DNA of 64,000 nt from NCBI GenBank assembly GCA_963836195.1, contig CAWIIX010000033.1, positions 558,001 to 622,000 of the forward strand, in the 5' to 3' direction. Shown here piece by piece: positions 18,078 to 25,704 of this stretch (within the stretch, counting starts at the first letter, position 1; each line of letters begins with the position of its first letter). The stretch is from Trebonia sp963836195 (lineage in GTDB: Bacteria > Actinomycetota > Actinomycetes > Streptosporangiales > Streptosporangiaceae). The translations under genes and the position numbers were made by a program. The notes beneath the pieces were generated by a model that did no database searches, was not told the DNA's origin, and worked only from the letters and a program-made list of their open reading frames with translations.

Positions 18078-19031
18078 TCACCGCGTGGTCGGTATCTGGT
18101 CGTTTTCGCGCCAGCGGACCCCGTAGCCAAGGCCGGGCCGCATATCACGGAAGCTCGCCTGAACCTCGCCGAACCGGTCGGGGACCATCGTCTCCGCCGC
18201 CGGCTCAGGCTGGTAGATCATGGCCGTCGGCGCGTCACGCAGCAACCAAACGGTCCGTGGCAGCCGCTGCGGGTCGAACCTCACCCGCAGCTCGAAACGA
18301 TCGCTGCGGCCGAACGGAACGTGCAGGAAATGCGAGGCCATCCGCTGGCCGGGGGGCATTCGAAGCCGGAGGGAGTACTCGTGGCGCTCGTTTGCGTCCA
18401 ACGGCCGGGGCAGCACGATGACGTTCGCGAAGAAGCTGTCATGCGGCTGCTGGCGCAGTTCGAGCGAGCCGCCGTACAGCAGCTCAGACTCCAGGCCGAC
18501 GGGCTGGTCAAGCGCGTCGGGATGGCGGGGGACGTTGACCGACGCGGTGATCTGAGCGACCCCGTCGGCGGTGGCGACGATCGTCTTGCGCTGGAGCACC
18601 TCGACCGGGTCGATGTCGGCGCGCACCAGGGCGGTGAAGGACTCGGTGAACCAGTTCTGCTCGCCGCGGGCGGCGGCCGCGGGCGCGTCAGTGGCCGTCA
18701 CGGCGGCCGCCGCGCCGTCCAGCCACGGCGGCGAGACTGACCTGCTGACTCCTTCCGGGGCGGTCGCGTCGAGCATCCGGCTGACACGCGTCCAGTACTC
18801 CCGCCACGCCGTCTGGTCGCCGCCACAGGCGGCCACGTACGCCAGGGTGACGCGGAGCGTCGGCAGTCGCCGGCCGGCTGCCGCCTCCTGCACCGTGCTG
18901 ATGGCGTAGTGAGCGCGGCCGGCCAGTCGCTCGTACGTGAGTCCCGAGCGCTTGCGCAGGTCACGGAGCCAGAAGGCGAATTCCCGCAGCGGCGAGCCGT
19001 CCCGGTCCAAAGGCTCCTCAGGTCGTCCCAT
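18078..19031 (-). CDS. XRE-type HTH protein with C-terminal sensor-like domain
   Basis: About 317 aa. The N-terminus has an XRE helix-turn-helix typical of actinomycetes (FAFWLRDLRKRSGLTYERLA, then STVQEAAAGRRLPTL and WREYW). A low-complexity Ala-rich linker follows, then a C-terminal domain from about residue 140 that is beta-rich and resembles those attached to XRE modules in actinomycete conflict islands. It has no recognised name. ATG 19031 with GGGGAG just upstream is the chosen start. The gene faces the 424-bp spacer that separates the two arms of the island and is the best candidate local regulator. Confidence 0.7.
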   Translation of the reverse strand: MGRPEEPLDRDGSPLREFAFWLRDLRKRSGLTYERLAGRAHYAISTVQEAAAGRRLPTLRVTLAYVAACGGDQTAWREYWTRVSRMLDATAPEGVSRSVSPPWLDGAAAAVTATDAPAAAARGEQNWFTESFTALVRADIDPVEVLQRKTIVATADGVAQITASVNVPRHPDALDQPVGLESELLYGGSLELRQQPHDSFFANVIVLPRPLDANERHEYSLRLRMPPGQRMASHFLHVPFGRSDRFELRVRFDPQRLPRTVWLLRDAPTAMIYQPEPAAETMVPDRFGEVQASFRDMRPGLGYGVRWRENDQIPTTR

Positions 19032-19092
19032 TGCTCCCCGCTTAACCCTCCAGTAGCTTGCCTCGGGCACCTAGCCAACGACATCAGACGTT

Positions 19093-19100
19093 TTCCGGAA
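19093..19100. promoter_or_regulatory. Palindrome TTCCGGAA, candidate operator 1
   Basis: Central octamer of the 10-base palindrome TTTCCGGAAA, about 60 bases upstream of the XRE start. A second TTCCGGAA lies at 19372. Operator role for the XRE protein is inference from position. Confidence 0.35.
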
Positions 19101-19371
19101 ATTACCCGGCTCGGACCGCTTGAACTGCACTTTCTTATTCTAGTGGGTTTTCCGGTTTGCGGTGGTTCAGCCAGGAACCCGGTCTGGGCCTTGCCCGCCA
19201 TCGGTGCGCGCGGCTAGAAACCAGTACCGCGGGCCAGGGGCGGCGCCACGGGGGAGCAGGAGAGCGGGAAGCGGTGGGCGCTCTGCTGCGGGACAATGCA
19301 CTGTCGGAGCCGTCCCTGGCCCGTCATGCCGGATAATGTCCGATATGACCCAATATCCGAGAAATCAGAGC

Positions 19372-19379
19372 TTCCGGAA
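19372..19379. promoter_or_regulatory. Palindrome TTCCGGAA, candidate operator 2
   Basis: Second copy of the octamer, 77 bases upstream of the GrpE-like start, where it could control the ten-gene operon. Confidence 0.35.
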
Positions 19380-19455
19380 TATCGTTGAATTGTGACTGAT
19401 AGACGACCTAAGCTCGTACACCAGCTGATAAACATGTATAGGGGGCGATAGCAGC

Positions 19456-20154
19456 GTGACGTTGGAAACTAATTCAATCAATAACCTTCAATCCGCCGAG
19501 GAAATCACGGCCGAAGAGGAAACCGGGGCGTCGGCGAGCGACTCTGACACCGCCGCCAGCAGCGCGGACGATACAGATGCCCCGGCTGCGGAGAGCCCCG
19601 CTGAAAGCGAAGCGGCGGCCGCGAACAGTTCCCCCGGTCCGGAGACGGTGCTGCTCACCGAGATCTCCGCGACTCTCAGTGAGGTCGCGGGCCAGTCGAG
19701 GCGCTACCACGCCCGCGCGGAGCAGCGGGAGAGCGTCATCGACCTGCTGCGGTCCGAACTCGAGGTCCTCCGCCGCGGTGAACGGCGGGGCCTGCTCCGG
19801 CCGCTGCTGGCGGACCTCTGCCGGCTCCGCGGCGACCTGCTTTCCCAGTCCGCCGCGCTGCCGGCCGACTTCGATGCGGTCAAGGCGGCCGACCTGCTGC
19901 GCTCCTACGCCGAGACGATCGAGCTCACGCTGGACAGCAACGGCGTCGTCACTTACGCCCCTGACGACGGCGAGCGGTTCGACCCGCGACTGCACCGCCG
20001 GGTCGGCGGCGAGCCGACGGACGACCCGGCGCTGGCCGGGCACATCGCCGCCGTCCGGCGGGTCGGTTACCTGGACGTCGAGGCGAACAGCCCGATCGCC
20101 CCGGCCGAAGTCACCGTATTCGCGGCCGCGAAGGCCACGGGAGGAGATCAGTGA
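19456..20154 (+). CDS. GrpE-like nucleotide exchange factor
   Basis: 232 aa; first gene of the ten-gene operon. Residues 1-65 are acidic, Ser/Ala-rich and disordered, as in GrpE N-termini. A coiled-coil stretch follows (AEQRESVIDLLRSELEVLRRG), then a four-helix-bundle-like segment and a C-terminal beta-wing-like part with FDPRLHRRV, resembling the GrpE motif FDPxxHxAV. It is expected to exchange ADP on the Hsp70s encoded beside it rather than on housekeeping DnaK. GTG start 19456; its stop overlaps the Hsp70-2 start by 4 nt (GTGA). Confidence 0.8.
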   Translation: MTLETNSINNLQSAEEITAEEETGASASDSDTAASSADDTDAPAAESPAESEAAAANSSPGPETVLLTEISATLSEVAGQSRRYHARAEQRESVIDLLRSELEVLRRGERRGLLRPLLADLCRLRGDLLSQSAALPADFDAVKAADLLRSYAETIELTLDSNGVVTYAPDDGERFDPRLHRRVGGEPTDDPALAGHIAAVRRVGYLDVEANSPIAPAEVTVFAAAKATGGDQ

Positions 20155-21866
20155 GCGAGCCACAGCACGGCATCTACGGCATCGACCTCGGCACCACCTA
20201 TTCGGTGGTCAGCTTCATCGACGAGACGGGCAAGCCGGCCGTCAGCCGTAACAGCGACGGCCAGGACACGACGCCGTCAGTGGTGTACTTCGAGAGCGCG
20301 GACAACATCGTCGTCGGACGGGTGGCCAAGGAGACGGCGGGGGTATTCCCCGACCAGGTCGTATCGCTGATCAAGCGGGAGATGGGCGACCGCGAGTGGC
20401 GCCGGGAGTTCTTCGGCAAGGAGTACACCCCGCCGTCGGTCTCCGCACTGATCCTGAGCGCGCTGGCTGCGGACGCCGAGACCGACACCGGCCGGCCGGT
20501 CAGTGAGGTAGTGATCACCGTGCCGGCCTACTTCGGGCTGTTGGAGAAGGACGCCACCAGGTCGGCCGGGGAGATCGCGGGGCTCACGGTCATCGGGATC
20601 GTCCCCGAGCCGGTCGCGGCGGCGCTGCACTACGGCGTCTCAGGATCTGCCGACGGCACCACGTTCCTCGTTTACGACCTCGGCGGCGGCACCTTCGACA
20701 TCAGCCTGATCAAGATGACCGACGCTTCGGTGGAGGTGCTCGCGGTGGGCGGCAACCACCGGCTCGGCGGCGCCGACTGGGACGAGAAGCTCTTCGACTA
20801 CCTCCTGGACCAGCTCACCCAGCAGTGGGGTGATGACTCGGCCCGCGACGACGAGCAGGAGCTGCAGGAGCTGCGCAACATCACCGAGCAGGTCAAGAAG
20901 GACCTGTCCAAGGCCGAGAGCAAGAAGGTCATCCGGCGTTACGGCGGGACGGCCGCCAGCGTGACCGTCACCCGCCAGCAGTTCGAGGAGATGACCGCTG
21001 AGCTGCTCGAGGAAACGATCCGGATCACCCGGCAGACCCTGGACGAGGCGGAGCAGCGGTACCCCGGCGTCCGCGACCAGATCAGCGAGCTGCTGCTGGT
21101 CGGCGGATCATCACGGATGCCCGCGGTCGCCGAGCGGCTGCGCAAGGAGTTCCGCTGGGAGCCCCGGCTGACCGACCCCGACCTTGCGGTCGCCAAGGGC
21201 GCGGCGCTGTACGCCGCCGGGCAGACCGTCCGGTTCATCGAGCCCGACGACGCTGCGGACGGCGACCCGCACACCGCCGGGCGGGGGGCCGGGCTCGGAT
21301 ACTCCGGTCCGGTGACCGACGAGGCCGTGCAGCAGGTGGCCGACCTGACCGGCATCGACGAGGACAAGGTCCGCGCCCTCGCCGGGCGCACCGTGGTCAA
21401 CGTGCTGCCCAAGGCCATCGGTGTCAAGCTGCTCGACACGACCAGGCCGGGCTGGGAGGACGACCCCGATGGTGCGTCCTACATCGAGCACCTCATCGAC
21501 GCGCAGACCCAGCTGCCCGTGGCCCCCCCGCGGGCGCTCGAGGCCAACACCGTGGTCGCGAACCAGCCCGGGGTGGAGATCGAGATCTGGGAGCAGGCAG
21601 GCGCCTCCCCGAGCAGCGAGCTGACCGGCAATCACCGGGTCGACGACGCGGGCCTGATCGAGGGGCTCCAGGCCTTCCGGTTGCCCGCCGGCTCACCGGT
21701 CAACATCGAGATCGGCGTCGACGCGGAAGGCACCGTCAAGCTGCGCGCCACCGAGCCCACCAGCGGTAAGGAGCTGGAGATGAACGTTCGGATCAGCGTG
21801 CTCTCGGCCGAGCAGGTCGAAGACGCGAAGGTCATCCACCGCGGCCTGACCATCGGCACGTCGTAG
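20151..21866 (+). CDS. Hsp70-family chaperone (Hsp70-2)
   Basis: 571 aa. A complete Hsp70 ATPase domain is visible: YGIDLGTTYSVV, VITVPAYFGLLEKDATR, VYDLGGGTFDISLIK, RLGGADWDEKLFDYLL and LLVGGSSRMPAV. Between about residues 375 and 425 is an acidic and Gly-rich insert with a short helical motif (DEAVQQVADLTGIDEDKV). A beta substrate-binding domain then ends the protein. The C-terminal helical lid and EEVD-like tail of DnaK are missing. GTG start overlaps the GrpE stop; the next gene begins five bases downstream. Confidence 0.92.
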   Translation: MSEPQHGIYGIDLGTTYSVVSFIDETGKPAVSRNSDGQDTTPSVVYFESADNIVVGRVAKETAGVFPDQVVSLIKREMGDREWRREFFGKEYTPPSVSALILSALAADAETDTGRPVSEVVITVPAYFGLLEKDATRSAGEIAGLTVIGIVPEPVAAALHYGVSGSADGTTFLVYDLGGGTFDISLIKMTDASVEVLAVGGNHRLGGADWDEKLFDYLLDQLTQQWGDDSARDDEQELQELRNITEQVKKDLSKAESKKVIRRYGGTAASVTVTRQQFEEMTAELLEETIRITRQTLDEAEQRYPGVRDQISELLLVGGSSRMPAVAERLRKEFRWEPRLTDPDLAVAKGAALYAAGQTVRFIEPDDAADGDPHTAGRGAGLGYSGPVTDEAVQQVADLTGIDEDKVRALAGRTVVNVLPKAIGVKLLDTTRPGWEDDPDGASYIEHLIDAQTQLPVAPPRALEANTVVANQPGVEIEIWEQAGASPSSELTGNHRVDDAGLIEGLQAFRLPAGSPVNIEIGVDAEGTVKLRATEPTSGKELEMNVRISVLSAEQVEDAKVIHRGLTIGTS

Positions 21867-21871
21867 CGGAC

Positions 21872-24517
21872 ATGCTCGAATTCGACGAGGCGGAATACCG
21901 CGAGGAATTCCTCAAAAGGCACCGGGGCGCCCGGGGCGCCCCGGGCGACCTGATGGCGCGTTATGCGATCACGCTGCCCGCCAGCGACGCGGAGGTCGCC
22001 AAGCAGGTCAGGGCGGTGCGCGCGTACTGGAACAAGGTCTACACCGGCAAAACCGGGTTCGCCCAGGTGGCGAAGCTGTGCCGGGCCGAGGATGAGCGGC
22101 TGAGGGCCGAGCATGGCGCCAAGATGGAGACCCGCGCCTGGTGGCAGGAGCGCCAGTCCGACGCGCAGCAGACCGCGGAGAAGTCCATCGCGGTCATGGC
22201 CGACGACCTGCGGCGGCGCTTCCAGACGCTGGGCGTCGTCACGTCGGACATGCTCGGCCAGTTCGGCGGCAGGCTCGGCCTGACAACGGCGCAGGCGAAC
22301 CAGGCGGCGCAGCGGGCCGGGCTGGCCGTCATCGACGGCGTGATCCTCCCCGAGAGCGGGCTCATCGGCAACTTCGACGCGCTGGCCAAGGCGATGGCCG
22401 AGTGCGCGGTGCCGTCAGTGCCGGAGCTGGTGCACCCCGGCAGCGGCCCGTTCCGCCTGGTTGAACGGTACGAGTGCCTGGCCGACCCGCGCAAGCGGCT
22501 GGACGCGGTCGCGGTGGAGGCACAGCGCGCGGCGGCCGAGAAGCTTGGCATCTCGGCGACCGAGGACGCCCGGCGCAAGGCGCTGACGATGCTCAGCGGC
22601 GCCCTGCGGGCCGGGGTGGACCTGCGGGACGTCGCGCTCTACCACATGGTGACGATCGCGCAGTCCTCAACCGGGGTGTCCATTGACCTCGCGGCGAGGC
22701 AACTGCGCGAGTCCGGGCTCGAAGCCCGTGACGCCGCCATCGTCGCGGTTCTGGTCGCCGAGCGGGGCGGCGGGTCCGGCGGCCCGGCGAACAAGGTGCC
22801 AGACCTGCTCTCGGCCGGACGATTGCGCGAGGCGCGGGCCGCCGCGATGTCACTGCCGCCCGAGGCGGGTGCGCGCGCCGAGGCGCTGCAGCAGATCGAC
22901 GCCGCGCAGCGGCAACTCGACCAGCTGATGACGGCCGCGAAGGCGGCGCTCGTCGCGCGGGACGAGGCGCGCGCCGCCGCCTTGCTCAAGGACGCGGCGC
23001 GGATCAGCGCGGAGGACGCCGCGACGGAGCTCGCCGCCGTCCCGCTTCCACCGCCCGCCGACCTGCGTGCGGCGGTGGAGGGCAGGCAGATCCGGTTGTT
23101 CTGGCGGCCCGCGGCCGGGCACGACCCGGACACCGTCTACGCGGTCCGGCGGACCCCGCAGGGGCGCCCGATCGGCGCGCCGTCGGAAGGCGAGCCGGTG
23201 TTCCATGACCGCGGCGACACGTGTGATGACACCCACGCCCCGGTGGCGCGGCCATTGCAGTACGCGGTCTTCGCGCTCGGCGGCGATCGGCCGAGCTCGC
23301 GGCCGGCCACCGCGTCGATTACGCCGCTGCCCCCTGTCTCCGACCTGTCGTTCGAGGTCGGCAACGCGACGGTAGCGCTGCGCTGGACGGCGCATCCAGA
23401 CGCCGAGGTGCGGGTGGCCAGGACCGCGCCGGGCGGCACGCCGACGCCGGTGCGCGTGTCCGGCAGCGGCTGTCAGGTGTCCGGGCTGACCGAGGGGCAG
23501 CCGCAGAACTTCGAGGTGACGGCGGTCTACCGGGGACCGGACGGCGCCGAGCTGCGCTCGGCAACCGAGCAGATCACCGCTGTCCCTCGCGCCCAGGCTC
23601 GGCCAGTCTCCACCCTGAGGGCCCGCCCCGTCGGCGCGGACGGCGCCATCCGGGTGCGGATTACCTGGGTTCCGATCGATAACTCGGACGTGAAGATCGT
23701 GCGGGCCCAACGGGAACTCACGCTCCCATTCGGGAAAACCGTCTCGCTCGACGAGATGAAGGCGGTCGGCCCCGAGGTGACCGGGACCGTCGCACCGGCG
23801 GGGCGGGAAACCGGGTTCGAGGCGGAACTCGCGCCCGGGATCCACCGGCTGATCCCGTTCTCGTTCGGCGGGGCCGGGATCGTCGTGGGCAGGCCCGCCA
23901 CGGTCGCGGTGACCGACCCAGTGCGGCACCTCACCGTGACGTCGTTCGCCGACTACGCCACGGTGTCATGGCAGTGGCCCGCGAACGCGCAGATCGCCGA
24001 GGTCAGCTGGCGGGTCGACGGTGAGGAGGACGTCCGGCAGGTCGACCAGGGCCAGTACCGCTCGACCGGCGGCTTCCGCGTCCCGCTGGGTAAGGGGCCG
24101 TGCCATATCGAGGTCCGCGCGGTGATCGCGGTCGCCGGGACAACGTTCACGTCGCCGCCGGTGTCGGCGGAGATCACCAGCACCGCGGACACCCCGATCC
24201 GTTATTCGGTGTCGAACGTCGGGCCGTCGATCGGCCCGCTCGGCGGGCGGAAGAAGAAGGTGGTCTTCACTGCCGAGCAGCCCTGTTCCGGGGTCCGGGT
24301 GGTGATGGTCGCCCGCCAGGGGCCGGTGATGCCGATCAGCGCCTCCGATGGCGTGCCGATCCTCGACGTCCAGCTAGCGCCCCGACCGGGCACTCCCGAA
24401 GAGTTCAAGGCCGCTGTCCCGAGTTCCATCAGGAAGCCGTTCTGGGTTCGGTGCTTCGTCGCGGCCGGGCCGGGCCGGCTCATTGACCCCCCTATCACCA
24501 GCCTTAAGGAGACCTAG
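21872..24517 (+). CDS. Large FN3-repeat protein of the Hsp70/GTPase operon
   Basis: 881 aa. Residues 1-390 are mainly helical and charged, beginning with a region like those found in Hsp70-associated proteins of similar actinomycete loci (YWNKVYTGKTGFAQVAKLC), but no J-domain HPD motif is present. From about residue 392 come at least four fibronectin type III-like beta repeats (near 392-480, 486-575, 577-680, 683-770), each starting with a Pro-rich linker and a conserved Trp (LFWRPA, LRWTAHP, ITWVP, VSWQWP). A further beta domain ends the protein. No signal peptide or membrane segment is seen, so it is probably cytosolic. I infer a scaffold or client-binding role. ATG 21872 follows the Hsp70-2 stop by five bases. 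Confidence 0.75.
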   Translation: MLEFDEAEYREEFLKRHRGARGAPGDLMARYAITLPASDAEVAKQVRAVRAYWNKVYTGKTGFAQVAKLCRAEDERLRAEHGAKMETRAWWQERQSDAQQTAEKSIAVMADDLRRRFQTLGVVTSDMLGQFGGRLGLTTAQANQAAQRAGLAVIDGVILPESGLIGNFDALAKAMAECAVPSVPELVHPGSGPFRLVERYECLADPRKRLDAVAVEAQRAAAEKLGISATEDARRKALTMLSGALRAGVDLRDVALYHMVTIAQSSTGVSIDLAARQLRESGLEARDAAIVAVLVAERGGGSGGPANKVPDLLSAGRLREARAAAMSLPPEAGARAEALQQIDAAQRQLDQLMTAAKAALVARDEARAAALLKDAARISAEDAATELAAVPLPPPADLRAAVEGRQIRLFWRPAAGHDPDTVYAVRRTPQGRPIGAPSEGEPVFHDRGDTCDDTHAPVARPLQYAVFALGGDRPSSRPATASITPLPPVSDLSFEVGNATVALRWTAHPDAEVRVARTAPGGTPTPVRVSGSGCQVSGLTEGQPQNFEVTAVYRGPDGAELRSATEQITAVPRAQARPVSTLRARPVGADGAIRVRITWVPIDNSDVKIVRAQRELTLPFGKTVSLDEMKAVGPEVTGTVAPAGRETGFEAELAPGIHRLIPFSFGGAGIVVGRPATVAVTDPVRHLTVTSFADYATVSWQWPANAQIAEVSWRVDGEEDVRQVDQGQYRSTGGFRVPLGKGPCHIEVRAVIAVAGTTFTSPPVSAEITSTADTPIRYSVSNVGPSIGPLGGRKKKVVFTAEQPCSGVRVVMVARQGPVMPISASDGVPILDVQLAPRPGTPEEFKAAVPSSIRKPFWVRCFVAAGPGRLIDPPITSLKET

Positions 24518-25704
24518 TGGCCCAGACAGCGGTCTGCCCGTTCTGCTTCCACCGGATCGACGTCTCGCGCCTGTGGTACCAGTGCCTCGGCCGGGGTTCG
24601 GCCGAGTGCAAGAAAGAGGTCGACAAGACGCGCGAGCAGCTGACCAAGTCCACCTTGGAGACGTACTGCTCGTTCCCGCCGCCCGAGGGGGTGAACGGCC
24701 CCGCCAAGTGCCCGACGTGCGGGGGCCGGACAAACCTGCGGGCCTGCCCGGATTGCCACACCACGCTGCCCTCGGACTTCGCTGAATCCAAGAGCCCGAT
24801 GATCGGCCTGGTCGGCGCGAAGAACAGCGGTAAGACGGTCCTGATGACCGTCCTGGTCAAGCGGCTGCGGGACACCGTCGGGAAGCGCTACCAGGCCGAC
24901 ATCCGGCTGGCCACCGACAACCCCGACGGGCACCAGGGCGTGAGCGACTACCAGGCCAACCGGGAGACTCCGCTGTTCAAGGGGGGCACCTTGCCTCCTC
25001 CCACCAGCGCCCTCGGAACCAGCGCGCGGCAGCACTCGTCGCCGGTGCTGCTGCGCTGGCGGCAGGAGACCCCCGGGATCATGGGCCGCACCTCCATCAA
25101 GTCCACGATGCTCTCGTTCGTCGACGCGGCGGGAGAGGACCTGAACGCGGTAGCGACCGCGTTCACCCTGCAGTACCTGTCGGTCTGCGACGGCCTGATC
25201 GTGGTGCTTGACCCATTCGCTCTGCCGGGCGCGCGGGCCATGCTCAACCTGCCGGACGCGGCGATCCAGGTCGAGGAGGACGTGCCGCTCGACGTGGTGG
25301 CCAACATCACCGAGATGCTCCGGGTCGAGCACAACCTGAAGAAGAAGCAGAAGATCAACATTCCCATCGCCGTGGTGTTCACCAAGATCGACGCGTTCTT
25401 CCCGACCCTCGACCGGGGCAACCCGCTGATGACGACCGCTCCGGCGGTGCCCGCCTACGACAACGCCGACGGCCAGGCGGTGCACGAGAACATGCTGGCC
25501 CTGATGCACCAGTGGAACGCGCAGGACGTCGACACCCACGTGCGGCTCAACTACTCGGACCACCGCTACTTCGGCGTATCGGCGCTCGGCGCCGAACCGG
25601 ACTACGAGAACTTCACGGTGGCGGCCGGCGGGGTGCGGCCGCACCGCGTTGAGGACCCGGTCCTCTGGCTGCTGTCCAAGTCTCGGACGGTGCGGACGGC
25701 ATGA
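24517..25704 (+). CDS. Zinc-ribbon TRAFAC-like GTPase (double-GTPase type)
   Basis: 395 aa. The N-terminus has zinc-ribbon Cys pairs: CPFC, a middle Cys pair, then CPTCGG and CPDC by residue 85. A P-loop GTPase domain follows with GAKNSGKT at about 100-107, the switch II motif DAAGED at about 203, and a G4 motif FTKID near 289. This arrangement matches the DO-GTPase (double-GTPase) family described from prokaryotic conflict systems, in which soluble and membrane GTPases are encoded with GAP1 proteins. GTG start overlaps the upstream stop by one base. The next gene overlaps by 4 nt. Confidence 0.82.
   Translation: MAQTAVCPFCFHRIDVSRLWYQCLGRGSAECKKEVDKTREQLTKSTLETYCSFPPPEGVNGPAKCPTCGGRTNLRACPDCHTTLPSDFAESKSPMIGLVGAKNSGKTVLMTVLVKRLRDTVGKRYQADIRLATDNPDGHQGVSDYQANRETPLFKGGTLPPPTSALGTSARQHSSPVLLRWRQETPGIMGRTSIKSTMLSFVDAAGEDLNAVATAFTLQYLSVCDGLIVVLDPFALPGARAMLNLPDAAIQVEEDVPLDVVANITEMLRVEHNLKKKQKINIPIAVVFTKIDAFFPTLDRGNPLMTTAPAVPAYDNADGQAVHENMLALMHQWNAQDVDTHVRLNYSDHRYFGVSALGAEPDYENFTVAAGGVRPHRVEDPVLWLLSKSRTVRTA

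Larger units (their letters stand above)
19032..19455. other. 424-bp divergent intergenic control region of the island
   Basis: Lies between the XRE gene (-) and the ten-gene operon (+). It is lower in GC than the flanks, as expected for a promoter region. The octamer palindrome TTCCGGAA occurs twice, at 19093-19100 (inside TTTCCGGAAA) and at 19372-19379. No convincing gene is present; ORFs here lack motifs. A purine-rich GGGGG lies about ten bases before the GTG start at 19456. Confidence 0.6.
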
